The translations under genes and the position numbers were made by a program. The notes beneath the pieces are model-generated. The model worked only from the letters and a program-made list of their open reading frames with translations, had not been told where the DNA came from and made no database searches. Shown one piece after another: positions 1 to 11,279 of a DNA stretch of 64,000 bases; position 1 is the stretch's first letter, and every line of letters starts with the position of its first letter. The stretch comes from Tamarix chinensis. Taxonomy: Eukaryota > Streptophyta > Magnoliopsida > Caryophyllales > Tamaricaceae. The stretch spans positions 26,602,032-26,666,031 of the forward strand of contig CM060173.1 in assembly GCA_030549775.1 (NCBI GenBank), in the 5' to 3' direction.

Positions 1-835
1 TACCAAATTGCCCTTCTCCTTTATCATAGTTACCATTTTACCCCTCTCAATTATTTTAATTGCCATTTACCCTTTTTAATTATCACAAATCCCAAATTAC
101 TCTTCTTCATAATTACCAATATTAATTTACCCTTTTTTATAATCAAAATTACTATATTACCCTTCTCCATTATTAAAATTACCATAATGCCCTTTAATTG
201 GTTAATTTACCAAATTACCCTTCTATAGTATCATACTTATCCAATTGCCCTTCTACAATCATAATTTAATTGCTAAATTATCTTTTGTCGTTATCATAAT
301 TACCAAGTTACCCCTTACTCCCAGGTTTACCATAATATCCTTTCATTTACAAAATTACCATTTTACCCCTTACATCCAATTTTACCATAATATCCTTTTA
401 TTTATGAAAATTACCACCATACATCTTTTACTTTACAAATTACTGTTTTACCCTTTTACATCCAAGATTACCATCTTTATCTTTCCTCACATAATTACCA
501 TTTTGCCCTTCTTTTCCAATTTACCATATTACCCCTTTACTTATGAAATTACGATTTTGCCCCTCTACCTCCAAAATTACCATAATGCCCTTTTTACTTG
601 AACAATTACCATAATGCCCTCCTTCATCCAAAATTACTATTTTACCCCTACTTCCAAAATTACCATTTTACCCCTCTTTCTCACAACTTACAATTTTATC
701 CTTTACTTGTAAATTATCATTTAACCATTTAATCATACAACTTCCATATTGTTCTTTTATCTCAAAAATTACCGAAATACCCTTTCCACTTATAAAATTT
801 TCACTCAACCCCTTTATTCACCATTTTTATGAATT
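1..835. repeat. AATTACC-type degenerate minisatellite in E1
   Basis: About 30 head-to-tail units of roughly 22-30 bp are built around AATTACCATTTTACCCTT with variable spacers. The same array, in the other orientation, is at about 52270-53450 in E6, and a more diverged one is at about 4040-5380 in E2. Apparent open frames here (for example 245-601) come from the repeat and are not genes. Confidence 0.85.
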
Positions 836-1432
836 TGCTAACACTACATAAAATAATGATATTAATACTCCATTTTTATCATCTAAGTCCACCAACTTGT
901 CATTTTTCAACATAATACTCATTAGCAACTACACACATTGATTTATATACCTCATAAGCATAATTACTAAAATACCCTTAAACAATACATCATTCATGCA
1001 TTAGCAACATGGTACATCATAACAAGTGTTTAACATTTCTATCCATATTCCAACTCCTTCTTTATTTAACATACCTACATATGGCACAAAAGTTATCATG
1101 CTTTTTCTTTTTAACAACCAATATAAGAAACCATAAACATATCATGCTAAGCATACAAAACATGCATAAAATCATACTAAACCCTAAATGTGCTAGCATG
1201 CGTTTTTTCATATATTTAAGGGAGGATTAACGGTTACCTTAATCCTGCAAAATATCAAATCTTACCAAGCATAATTAGCAACTCAACACCTAAAAATAAT
1301 ATCCATCATGCTTATGTTAGAAATAAGAACCAAAGCATAAAACTTTATAAATTTTAATTAATAAAACACTTAGCATAAAATACCATTTTACCTTAAAATT
1401 TACCCAAGAAATTTTCAAAATAAATGGAAGAG
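836..1432 (-). other. AT-rich LTR interior, no gene
   Basis: This is unique-looking AT-rich sequence between the minisatellite and the palindrome. It matches about 51640-52270 of E6 in inverted orientation, so it is ordinary LTR interior. I see no gene, RNA or other feature in it. Confidence 0.7.
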
Positions 1433-1456
1433 CTCACGCTGCATGAGCAGCGTGAG
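1433..1456. repeat. Perfect palindrome (10-bp stem, 4-nt loop) in LTR E1
   Basis: CTCACGCTGC at 1433-1442 is followed by ATGA and then the exact reverse complement GCAGCGTGAG at 1447-1456. Related but imperfect versions lie at the equivalent place in E6 (51617-51643) and E2 (6024-6052). It lies at the border between the pyrimidine-rich block and the AT-rich part of the LTR. Confidence 0.8.
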
Positions 1457-1539
1457 TTTCATGCAGAAAAGAGAGGGGCAAAGGCTGGAAGAGGGGTGAA
1501 GGAATCAAGATTCATCATTTTCGGGTTAGGGTCTTTAGG

Positions 1540-2650
1540 CTAGAAAAGAGGGTAGTTAGGGGAGGTTCTAAGGCAGGGGAATGGTGCAGAAGTGTAGAGG
1601 GGGTGTAGGTGGAGGCTAAGGGTGGTTTTGAGGCGGCTCAAGGCGGCGGAGAGGCGGCGAAGGTCGGCTGCCGAGAAGGGTCGAAGGAGAAGGGTTGAGA
1701 AGGAAGGAAAAGTGGAGGGAAAAATGGAGGGGTTCAGGGGTTGGTTTCGGCCAACTAATGGATGGTGGTTGTAGAGGGGGTTGCAGGGTGTCAAACGGTG
1801 GGTTCGGTGGCGGCAGAGGTGGCCGGACGGCGGCGGTAGAGGCGGTTGAAGGTGGCTTGGCGGTAAGGGGAAAAATTTGGGAAGAAAAAGGAAGAGGAGG
1901 GGAAGGGAGGAAGTGCGGGGCTCGAAGGGGCTGTGTGGTGGTGCAGGGTGGTAGTAGGCGGTGGCAGAAGGCGGCGCAGGGGCTGGGCTTGGTGGTTTGA
2001 ACGGCGGACGGTGGTGGCGACACAAAACAGGGTGGAAATGGGAGAGGAAGAAAATGAGAGAGAGAATGGAGGATCGGGGGTGAGGGGCTCGACAACAATG
2101 GGCATGGAAATGGCTGAAATGGGAGAAGAAAAAGAGGAGGAAGGGTAGGGGAATAGGGGCTGATCGGATGGCAGGCTTAGGGTGGCAGGGCATCGCAGGG
2201 TGGCAGGGGAAAGGAGGGGAAGAAGAAGGAAAGGGGGAGAGGCATGCGGGGCTGGTCCAAGGCCGGTTTGGCTCGAAAAAGGAAGGAAAACGACGGGGGA
2301 AGAGAGAGAGGGAGAGGGAGCAGGTGGTGGCAACGATGGGTGCAGGCGGTGGCAGCAGGCATGGCGTCGAACGTGCAGGTGGTTGGGCGTGGAGGAGAAG
2401 AGGGAAGAAGAAGAAAGGGACGGGCGGCTTGGACCGGTGCAAAAAGAGAACAGGCAGCCAGCCGATCCAGGGGAAAAAGGAGGGATGGGCCAGGGGTGTC
2501 GTGCGGCGCGCGAGGGAGAGAAGGGGGGAGGGCCTGGCCCAACGCGCGAGGGAGAAGGGAGACGGGCCTGGCTCAACGCACGGCCCAAAGGAGGAGAAGG
2601 AAAAGAAAAGAGAAAAAGAAAAGAAGAAAGAGGAAAAAAGGGAGAAAGGG
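1540..2650 (-). other. Pyrimidine-rich block of LTR E1 with long Pro/Ser/Leu open frames
   Basis: On the minus strand the block is rich in C and T and open in more than one frame. The longest frames are 300 codons from 2442 and 265 codons from 2588. CT-rich DNA rarely forms stop codons, so openness alone is weak evidence of coding. The translation is low complexity (Pro, Ser, Leu, His, Phe) and matches no family I know. The same frame and much of the predicted peptide recur in E6 (50697-51446), for example the string NPLYNHHPLVGRNQP against NPLYNRHPLVGRNQP, and more weakly in E2. It could equally be a pyrimidine-rich leader or regulatory region of the LTR. Confidence 0.45.
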
Positions 2651-2996
2651 CAAAATGGGGAATGGAAAAATAGGAAGGTAATTTAATTTAATTTATAAAA
2701 TCATAAAACATAATATTCTTGGTAAATTCTTTAATTTAATAATTTAATTTATTATAATCTAATATTTTGGTTTAAAAAGGATAAAGTTGGTAAAATACTA
2801 GTTTTGGAAAATTATTTAAATAAAATAATATGATAAATAACAAAATATTTATATTTAATTTATTAAATAATTTTATCCAAATTTACATACTCTAAAATCC
2901 ATAAAATAATTAAAATAAATAATCTAAAAGCAATTCTATTCCAAATAAAAGTAATTTATTAAAATATAGGTTTTCGAAATTTTTGGGGTATTACAA

Positions 2997-3130
2997 TTAT
3001 AGCCGATGGATCGGTCACTTATAGGACAGAACACACCTAACCACTATTATATGCCAATGGATCGGTCTCTAGGGCACCCCGGCACCTGGCCACTATTATG
3101 CCTATGGATCGGTTTGGGCCCAGCTCAATA
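2997..3130. repeat. CCACTATTATNGCCGGTGGACCGG-type units (3) in E2
   Basis: Three decayed units of about 55 bp contain ATAGCCGATGGATCGGTC or close variants. They are reverse-oriented relatives of the array at 54119-54500. CpG and G/C positions in the motif are changed to A/T, as expected for methylated old copies. Confidence 0.7.
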
Positions 3131-4039
3131 ATCTTCCATTTTAAGTGATTAGTATCTTATTCGTACCTTATTCGAAAGTATTTCACCCTGGACATGCATG
3201 TCACCAACCTCTACTTCTGTCCTCCCAAGAGGGCTCGTCCCATATCTTGAGACTTTTGTGCCTCTTATTTCACCCCGACATCCATTCCTCCTTCTATTTA
3301 CCCATAACGAAATTCCAACTCCTAAGGGTGTGGGTTAAGGCCCATCACCTTACACCATCCAAATTTTCTCACTACCACTCTCCAAGATTCTCCCTTCAAA
3401 CCCTGATCGGACCTATGTGGCACAACCTTTCTTTTATCATCCAACACCTTATCTCATTTAGATTCAACTCAAATCCTATCACTCTATTATACATGTAACT
3501 GTGAAACCCTATTTGGCCACTCAAAACCCTAGCACCTTTATTACGTAAGGATCATCCCATGAAGATTCCATTCATCCCATGCAAACCCTATAAGTCTCCC
3601 ATGCAAGAGTTGCATTACTCATTCATTTTGATCATAACTTCCTTTTATTTTCCCCCTCATGGATCATGAGTTAATAACGTTAATCTCATGTTCCCTTAGT
3701 CAACTAACTTCCCATTTATTCCTTTTTATCCTCTCATCCCATATCCTATTATTAAACATCCTAGCATGCATGTCCTAGAGGGTCACAACATATAACATCG
3801 TATGGACAACATATATAATCATCATCCACATGACATAAGGAAGTCACATAAGTATACATTCACTTCAAGTTTCACTAAAAATGATTAATCATTAAGCATA
3901 AAGTACACAATATGGCATAACACATCGCACACAAGGCATATAACCCACACATAGTTGTTCTTAGCCACATCCTTACCTGGTTTAGGTTCCAAGCTATTTC
4001 CCGCACTTATTATATCATCAATCACCCTTCATAATTGTT
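3131..4039 (-). other. LTR interior of E2, no gene
   Basis: The stretch from about 3145 to 3340 matches both arms of E5 (43600-43800 and, inverted, 43870-44060). It includes the conserved GACATGCATGTC palindrome near 3190 (also at 43646). An apparent 117-codon frame at 3145-3498 falls in this LTR sequence and is not supported as a gene. The rest is AT-rich with nothing recognised. Confidence 0.65.
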
Positions 4040-5380
4040 ACACTTATCATATTTCCCATTTGGTTGGTTAGAATACTAAATTACCCTTCTCCTTTGTTTT
4101 AATTACTAAATTGCCCTTTACTTAGATAAATTACCAAATTAACCTTCTTCAGTATCATGATAACCAGTTTGCCCTTTAGTTAGTTAAATAATTACCAATT
4201 TGTCCTTTAGTGGTTAAATTATCAAATTACCCTTCTCCACTATCATAATTACCAAATTACCCTTTTATTAGTCAAATTACCATATTGCCCTTCTCTATTA
4301 TCATAATTACCAAGTTACCTTTCTCTATTATCATAATTACCATATTACCCCTCTCCGTTATCATAATTACCAACTTTTTCTTTGGTTGATTAGATTACCA
4401 AATTACCTTTCTCTATTTTCACAATTACTAAACTACCCTTCTTCGTTATTATAATTACCAATTTACCCTTCTCCATTATTATAATTATTAATTTACTCTT
4501 CTCCATAATTATAGCTGTCAAATTACCCTTCTCCACTATCATAATTACCAAATTACCCTTTTATTAGTCAAATTACCATATCTATTATCATAATTACCAA
4601 GTTACCCTTCTGCATTATCATAATTACCATATTACCCTTCTTCGTTATCATAATTACCAACTTTTTCTTTAGTTGATTAGATTACCAAATTACCTTTCTC
4701 CATTTTCACAATTACCAAACTACCCTTCTTCGTTATTATAATTACCAATTTACCCTTCTCCATTATTATAATTATTAATTTACTCTTCTTCATAATAATA
4801 ATTGTCAATTTACCCTTCTCCATTATTATAATTACTATATTGCCCTTCTCCATTATCAAAACTACCATAATACCCTTCTATTGGTTAATTTACCAAATTA
4901 CCCTTCTTTGTTATCATAGTTATCCAATTGCCCTTATCTATAATCATAATTTAATTTCCAAATTATCCTTTGCTATTATTGTAATTACTATTTTACCCCT
5001 TTGATATAAAATTACCGTTTTACCCTTTACCTCCAAAATTACCTATGTACCCCTTACTTTTAATATTGCTATAATGCCCTTTTCTTATAAAATTACAATT
5101 TTACCCTTTACCTATAAAATTACCATTATTCCCTTTAATTACCATTTGTTCATTTACTTATAAAATTACCATTTTACCATTTACGAATAAAATTACCATT
5201 CTTTACTTACAAAATTACCATTTTGCCATTTACTTATAAAATTACTATGTTGCCCTTTTACCTCCAAAATTACCATAATACCCCCTTTTTCTTACAAATT
5301 ACAATTTTATCCTTTTACTTATAAAATTATCATTTTACCCTTTTCTTCCAAAATTACCATATTTCCCCTTATTACACCAC
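4040..5380. repeat. AATTACC-type degenerate minisatellite in E2
   Basis: About 45 irregular units of the form AATTACCAAATTACCCTTCTCCATTATCAT occur with 20-30 bp spacing. The longer-range order is also partly duplicated: 4200-4500 resembles 4510-4800. It is homologous to the arrays in E1 and E6. Confidence 0.85.
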
Positions 5381-6059
5381 TTTTATTAAATTAACATCAC
5401 TACATGGAATAGTAATATTAATACTCCATTCACAATATCCAACTCCACCAACTATTATATTTTAATATAATACTTATTGGCACCCATATATATTAGGCCA
5501 CATTCTTGCACAAGACATATTACTAAAATGACCCTAGGGCTCACAATAATATTATTCAAGCATAAATGGTCACAATAACATAATATAACGTGGATAAGTA
5601 CTTAACACTTTCATTAATAGCCAAACTCTTTCCTCAGACAATATTTCCACACATAGCACATAAATTAGCATACTTTCCTTTTTATTAATCAATACAAGCA
5701 AATGTATATATTATATTAAACAATATATATCAGGCATAATAGCATATTAAAAGCCCTAATGTGCTAACATATGTTTATTCATGTGTTTAAGTGGGGTTTA
5801 ACGATTACCTTAATTCCCACAAAAATAGAATCTTACCGATATCCCGGTTAAATATTCAAGCTTTAAATAGCAAAATCAACACCTAAAAATAATGTCAATA
5901 ATTATTGTATGAGAAGTAGGAAATTAAAAGGATAAAACTTTATAAAAAATTAATTAATAACACACTTTACTTAAATATTAATATACCTCAATAATTAAAC
6001 AAATCAATTCCCAAAACAATGTGGAACTCACACTGCATGAACATCGTGAGCCACATGCA

Positions 6060-7330
6060 AGCTATATGGGGCAAAAAGGGTCGAAGGTAGGGAGTTAGAA
6101 GGGAGGGGTGGTCATTTTTGGGTTGAGGCTTTGAAGCTAGAAAAGAGGGCAGGTGGAGGAGGATTGGAGGCAAGGGAAATGTGCAGGAGTAAAGAGGGGG
6201 TGTAGGTGGTGGTTTGGGACAAGTTATTGGCGGCCAAGGGCAGCGGAGATGGTTGCGGCGAGGCGGCGAAAGGGGCTATCAAGGTGGGAGTGGTTGAGAA
6301 AGAAGGAAAAGGGAGAAAGAAAATGAAGGCGTGAAGGGGATTTTTTTGGCCAAAGGAGGTGTGGGGGTCATAGAGGAGGTTGCAGGGAGTGGCTTGGTGG
6401 CTTGGGTGGCGGAATAGGCAGCAGGACAACGGCGGAAGGAGGCAGTGTAGGGTGGCTATCGAGAAGGGAGGGAATTGAAGAGAAAGAGAGGAGGGGAGGA
6501 AGAAGGGGACTATAGTTGGCTCGAGGGGGTGGTGTGATGGTGTAGGATAATAGCAGGTGGTGGCAGAAGGTGGCTCAAGGGGTCGGTGCGGTGGTGTAAG
6601 TGGTAGAGGGCGGTAGTGGTGCAACAATAGGGGAAAAATGATGAAAGGAGAAGAAAATGGAGAGAAGGAGTCAGGAAAGGATGGGGCTCGAAAATGGGGC
6701 AGGAGGGAGGCTAGAGAGGTGAAGAAAAAGAAGAGGGAGAAGAGAGGGGCAGGTGGTCGGTCGGTGGCAGGTTGTAGGGTGGCAGGGAGGTGTCGGATGG
6801 CGGGGAGTGGGAAGGGAAGAAAAGGGAAAAGAAAAGGGCATGTGGGCTGGGGTGTAGGGTTGGTTTGGATCCCAAAAAGGAAGAAAGGGATGGGTGAGAG
6901 AGAGGGAGTAGCAAGGAGGCAAGTGGTGGTTGGGCATGGCAGTTGCAGGTGGTGGCTAGCGTGCTTGAGCAGGGCTAAAGGAGGTGCACTGGTCGGGCAT
7001 GGAGGAAGAAAGAAAGGAAGGGTAGCAACAGGTTAACTTAGGGGAGAAAGGAGAGGGCAAGCCCGGTCTAGGGGAGAAGGAAAGAAAAGAAAAGAGTGTT
7101 GGGCTGGGTGACACTGCACGGGAAAAGAAGAGGAGGGAAAGGGAGCTGGGCTGAGGGAAATAAAGGGGAATGAGGGGAGAAGGGAGAGAAATAGGTTAGT
7201 GGCCCAATGTGTAGGGTAGTGGCTGGCCTGGTGCGGGCGGCCTAAGGGGAGAAAAGGAAAAAAAAGGAAGAAAGAAAAGGAGAATAAGGAGAAAGAAAAG
7301 AAAAATGAGGAAAAGGAAAATAGGGAAATA
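6060..7330 (-). other. Pyrimidine-rich block of LTR E2
   Basis: The plus strand is almost pure A/G-rich, so the minus strand is CT-rich and open (171 codons, 6627-6112). It is homologous to the blocks in E1 and E6. The Pro/Ser-rich translation keeps short matches to the E1/E6 peptides around the ATPCNLLYDP segment, but with more changes. I do not call a gene. Confidence 0.5.
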
Positions 7331-8003
7331 GCGAAATTTATAATAATTTAATTTATAAAATAATAGAGTATATTATTTTTGGGTAATAAATTAATTTAAT
7401 AATTTAATTTTATATATGGGTTTAAAAAGGATAATTGTAGTAAAATATTAATTTGAAAAATTATTTAAATAAAATAATTATGATAAAATAAAATATTTAC
7501 TTTAATTCATTAAATATTCCTATCTAATTTTATATACTCAAAAATCCATAAAATAATTAAATTAAATAATTTAAAAAAAACTAATTTATTCCAAATAAAG
7601 GCTATTTATTAAATTATAGGTTTTTAAAATTTTCGGGGATTACACATGTTGTTTGTGAGTTGCATATAAATAACATATATAGATTTATGTTTCAACCTTA
7701 CTCTATTTATATTTCATGATAGAACATAGAAAAAAATACATAATTTTTGGAAGGTTGAGTGATTAACTATAGTTTTTTGTTGAATTCAATATCAAGAACT
7801 TAACAATAAGTGTGTATGGTGTCGTGATTAATTTGTTTATGTGATATATTAAATTTTTGGTTGTGTGCTTGATTCATTGGAATCATTTTTTTTGAAACAA
7901 CTAACTCAAAACCAAAGGAGAATCATTACTTGATTCAAGTTTCTAACCGAAACCATAAGAAGTTACTAACTCTCTTGTTGAGTGTGTTAGTAAGTTTATT
8001 ACC

Positions 8004-9235
8004 ATGAAGGAAGAACCAAATATTCAATCCATTTTTTAGGAAATACAGAATATCTCAATAAATTTAGCTTCAATATGCAACTTCAACAACTTCCTATAAT
8101 GCAAACTCAAATGCAAAGGATGAATTCTTGATTTTCTAAGCAAGATTCAGTCTAAATATACAAGAACAAAAGGAGTTTTATGGAGATCAAATGGGAAGTA
8201 CAGTAAAACTAATCAATTCAACAAGAGGGAGATATTTGAACTCATGAGTAGACTATGAAGAAAAATCACAAGGGAGTGGAATTAAATGCAGGATCTATGA
8301 TCATCAACCAAGGCATCATAATAAAGAAGATAAAGGTTTCAAACTTGATCTTCTTAATTTTGATGGTAAACTTGATGTTGTGTTATTTCTTGAGTGTTAC
8401 ATTAGGTAGAGGCTATATTTGAATTAATGGATTATCATGATGAGAAAAAGTGTTAGATACTCTTAAGTTTAAGAAGTTTATTAGGATATGGTATGATAAA
8501 TTGACAAGAACTAGAGAAAGAGAAGGAAAATCTAAAATTAAATCTTGGTATAAGCTTAAAAAAACATTTGAGAAAGAAATTTGTACCTAAATAGTATGAG
8601 CAATATAATTAAATTAGATTTAATACTCTTAGACAAGGACTTCTAAGTGTTGAAGAATATGTCAGGGAATTTGAGAGGTCAGCACTTATATGAGACATCT
8701 ATGAGAAAAATAAACAAGCATGTGCTAGATTTCTAGGTGGACTTAACATGATGATTTGAGATAAAGTTGAAACTTATTTATATGATTCTCTTTATGATAT
8801 GATTAATCTATCTTTAAGATTTGAAAAGCAAATCAAATCTACTAAGCCTCATTCCAAACAAAATATTTCTTCTACAAAGTACTACCCAAGTACACAAGCT
8901 ACCAAGCATTAACTAAGAGGATAAAATCAAGGTTAAGGTCAATAAATTATTTGTAAATAAATTCTATAAATACCAAGGATTTAGACGATTCGCTATGGAA
9001 TGTCCCAATAAAAGGTGTTGTCTATATTTAGATTGAAGCTATAGAATGTCCTAATCAAAGAGTGTTGTCTATAAAAGAGATTGAAGCTATGGACACTTGT
9101 GATGAGACACTTAACTTTGAGCCAAATGAAGTAATTTCTAGTGAGTCCAAGGATGAAGGTAATTTTTGTTATGCACTGTAAAGAGTACTTTAAATGCAAG
9201 ATAATGAGCAACCTAACCAATAAGACAAGATATTA
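8004..9235 (+). pseudogene. GY1 gag remnant with zinc knuckle
   Basis: A plausible start is the ATG at 8004. Around 8600-8900 the broken translation contains RQGLLSVEEYVREFERSA and FLGGLNMMI, typical of the gag capsid region of chromoviruses (LRQGxxSVEEYxxEFE, LxGLxxxI). Near 8950-9000 YKYQGFRRFAMECPNKR is a decayed CCHC knuckle in which the first two Cys are lost or out of frame. Several in-frame stops and frame changes are present. Gag would form the particle that packages element RNA; this copy cannot. Confidence 0.7.
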
Positions 9236-9244
9236 AAGACTAAC

Positions 9245-9640
9245 TGAAGAGTAGGAGATATAGTTTTTTATTTATCATTGATAGTGTATCGTGTACGAAT
9301 GTAGCTAATGAGAGGATGGTGAAGGATTTGGGATTAGATACAACACCACATATAAAAGCCTTATTCTATTCAATAGCTTGACAAGGTAAATGGAGTCTAA
9401 GTAACATTGTGGACCATCATCCCATTTCAAATTGGTAATTATCATGATGATGTGCTATGTGATGTTTTACCTATGGATGCATGTGGAATCTTATTTGGTA
9501 TACCATGGAAACATGATATATGTTCTATTTATAATGGTAATAATAATGAATATCTTGTTGAAAAAGATAAGAAAAAGTACAAACTTAAACCTTCTAAGTG
9601 TGATAATGATAACGTAGTCTAAAATAAAATAAAATAAGCT
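9245..9640 (+). pseudogene. GY1 aspartic protease remnant
   Basis: FIIDSVSCTNVANERMVKDLGL (about 9270-9330) matches the family pattern xxIDxGSCTNVxSxxLVxxLGL, with the active-site Asp kept but the Gly of DxG changed. The 71-codon open stretch 9407-9622 continues with YHDDVLCDVLPMDACGILFG, which corresponds to the C-terminal strand of the protease (LCDVxPMxxxxxLLGRPW). The element protease normally cleaves the polyprotein. Confidence 0.7.
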
Positions 9641-9779
9641 TATTTTTATATGAAAAGGTTATGATAGAATGTATTGGGGAAGAAGGTAGATGTTATGCTT
9701 TGATTATCAAGGAATCCCTACAAGGAGAGAAAATGAGAGTAAAAATCAATTAGATGAGAAAATGAAAGTAATCTTCGAT

Positions 9780-10500
9780 TAGATTAGCTTATTGATGAAT
9801 ATAAAGATGTGTTTCCTAATAACTTACTAGTGGGATTATTACCTAAAAGAGGAATAGAACATACTATAAACTTAATGCCCGGTATGTCTTTACCTAATAG
9901 ACTTGCCTATAGATGAAATATGAAATAAGATAAGGAACTAGATAGACAAATATAAGAGCTCATAGAAAAAGGATATGTGAGAGAAAACATAGGTCCATGT
10001 TGTGTACCTACACTACTTGTTTCCAAACAAAGATGGTACATGGCGCTTGTGTATTGACTCTAAAACTATTAACAATATAACTATCAAATATAGATTTTAT
10101 ATGAATAGATTAGATTACATGTTAGATGAATTATATAGAGCACAAGTATTATCTAAGATTGATATAAGGAGTGGATATCATCAAATGAGAATAAGAGAAA
10201 ATGACGAATGGAAAAATGCTTTTACAATGAAATATGGTCTTTATGAATGGATTGTAATGCCATTTGGATTGTGTAATGTACCTATGTCGTTTATGAGACT
10301 AAAGAATGAAGTTCTTCAACCTTTTCTAGGAAAATTCATTGTGGTATACCTAGACAATATACTTATGTATGGTAAAAATGAGCATGATCATCTTATTCAT
10401 TTAAGGATATTATTTGATAAGCTAAGGGAAGCTAAAATCTATGAAAAAAATGGAAAAATGTGATTTTATGCTTTCGAGTATTGTTTTCCTTGGTTATATT
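9780..10500 (+). pseudogene. GY1 reverse transcriptase remnant
   Basis: An open stretch of 153 codons (10002-10463) covers the RT fingers and palm: DGTWRLCIDSKTINNIT, then SKIDIRSGYHQMRIRENDEW, KYGLYEWIVMPFGLCNVP and VVYLDNILMYGKNEHDH. The catalytic box, normally YxDD, is YLDN (codons at 10350-10358), so the second Asp is lost. The upstream part (9830-10000) is readable only across stops. RT would copy the element RNA; this copy is inactive. Confidence 0.85.
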
Positions 10501-11150
10501 ATAAGTAGCAAATGTATAAGAGTGGATTTTATGAAGATTCCAATTATTCAGGATTGGACTATACCCCAACGATATTCATGAGGTGAGGAGTTTTCATAGG
10601 TTAGCGAGTTTCTATAGAAGATTCATTAATGAATTATCAACTATTGCCATGCCAATTAAATATCTTATGAATAAAGGTGAATTAAATGGGGAAAAAATGC
10701 CACTAAATCCTTCAAAACTTTAAAGGACAAGCTATGTAATGCATCGGTATTATCCTTGCTTAACTCTAATAAATTATTTGGAGTTACATGTGATGTTAAT
10801 GGGGGTAGGGATAGAAGATGTGCTCTCATAAAAAAAAAGGGCCATTGCAATTTTTAGTGGAAAATTAAATAGTTCTAAATTGAATTATTCCACATATGAT
10901 AAGGAAGTCTATGCCATCATAAGAAGATTAGAAACATAGAGTTATTATTTGAGACCTAAGCCATTTGTTTTATCTTTGGATCATGAAAGTCTAATATATT
11001 TGCATGGGCAAAATAAAATTAGTCCTTGGCATGTAAAATAGGATAGTTTCTTACAATCCTTCATACTTTCTTTTAAACATTTTGATGGTAAAGAAAACTT
11101 AGTAACAAACACACTATCAATGAGTTATATGATTATTTCCATATTTTAAG
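10501..11150 (+). pseudogene. GY1 RNase H remnant
   Basis: Broken frames contain [33 protein letters not shown] (about 10700-10800), the usual connection to RNase H with its first catalytic Asp (CDxSxxGxGAVL in intact elements). They are followed by relatives of LNYPTYDKELYA and of the TDHESL motif near 10980. Several frameshifts are present. Confidence 0.65.
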
Positions 11151-11279
11151 CTAAATTATTAGGTTTTTAAATGTTGAAGGAATTATATGAAAAAGATGAA
11201 GATTTCTTTAATATTTATGACGCACGTAAGAAAAATCGTAGTCATTATAATTATGTGCTTTAGGATAACTTTCTTTCCA

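Larger units (their letters stand above)
1..2995 (-). mobile_element. E1: 5' portion of a very long Ty3-type LTR, cut by window edge
   Basis: Read on the minus strand, the element begins at 2995 with TGTAATACCCCAAAAATTTC and runs leftward off the window. It is collinear with 50055 to about 53085 of the complete solo LTR E6 and close to identical over long stretches, including the AT-rich start, the pyrimidine block, the palindrome near 1445 and the AATTACC minisatellite. No coding domain of a retrotransposon is present. Immediately to the right (2996 on) the sequence is the interior of another LTR of the same family (E2), so E1 inserted into E2. The candidate target-site duplication is ATTAT at 2996-3000, but its partner lies outside the window. 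The lineage is probably Tekay-like chromovirus, inferred from the LTR termini. Whether E1 is a solo LTR or part of a complete element cannot be seen. Confidence 0.85.
2996..7644 (-). mobile_element. E2: diverged long LTR of the same family, interrupted by E1
   Basis: On the minus strand the LTR begins at 7644 (TGTAATCCCCGAAAATTTT) and follows the module order of E6: AT-rich start, pyrimidine-rich block (about 7330-6060), palindrome (6052-6024), AT-rich stretch, AATTACC minisatellite (about 5380-4040), and the GGATCGGT/ATAATAGTGG array (about 3125-3000). It is then cut by E1 at 2995/2996. It is clearly more diverged from E6 than E1 is, so it is the older copy. Its 3' end lies beyond the left edge of the window. 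The right flank (CATGT at 7645) is the only TSD copy visible. No protein-coding remnant is seen. Confidence 0.8.

Noticed and set aside
245..601. 118-codon plus frame, and its near twin 52829-52365 on the minus strand
   Set aside because: Both are translations of the AATTACC minisatellite. Their similarity comes from the shared repeat, not from a protein.
2168..2686. Several overlapping plus-strand frames of 140-172 codons in the GA-rich strand of E1
   Set aside because: They are Lys/Arg/Glu/Gly low-complexity shadows of a purine-rich strand. No motif, and equal openness in several frames.
3145..3498. 117-codon plus frame
   Set aside because: It lies in LTR sequence homologous to both arms of E5, where the frame is not kept.
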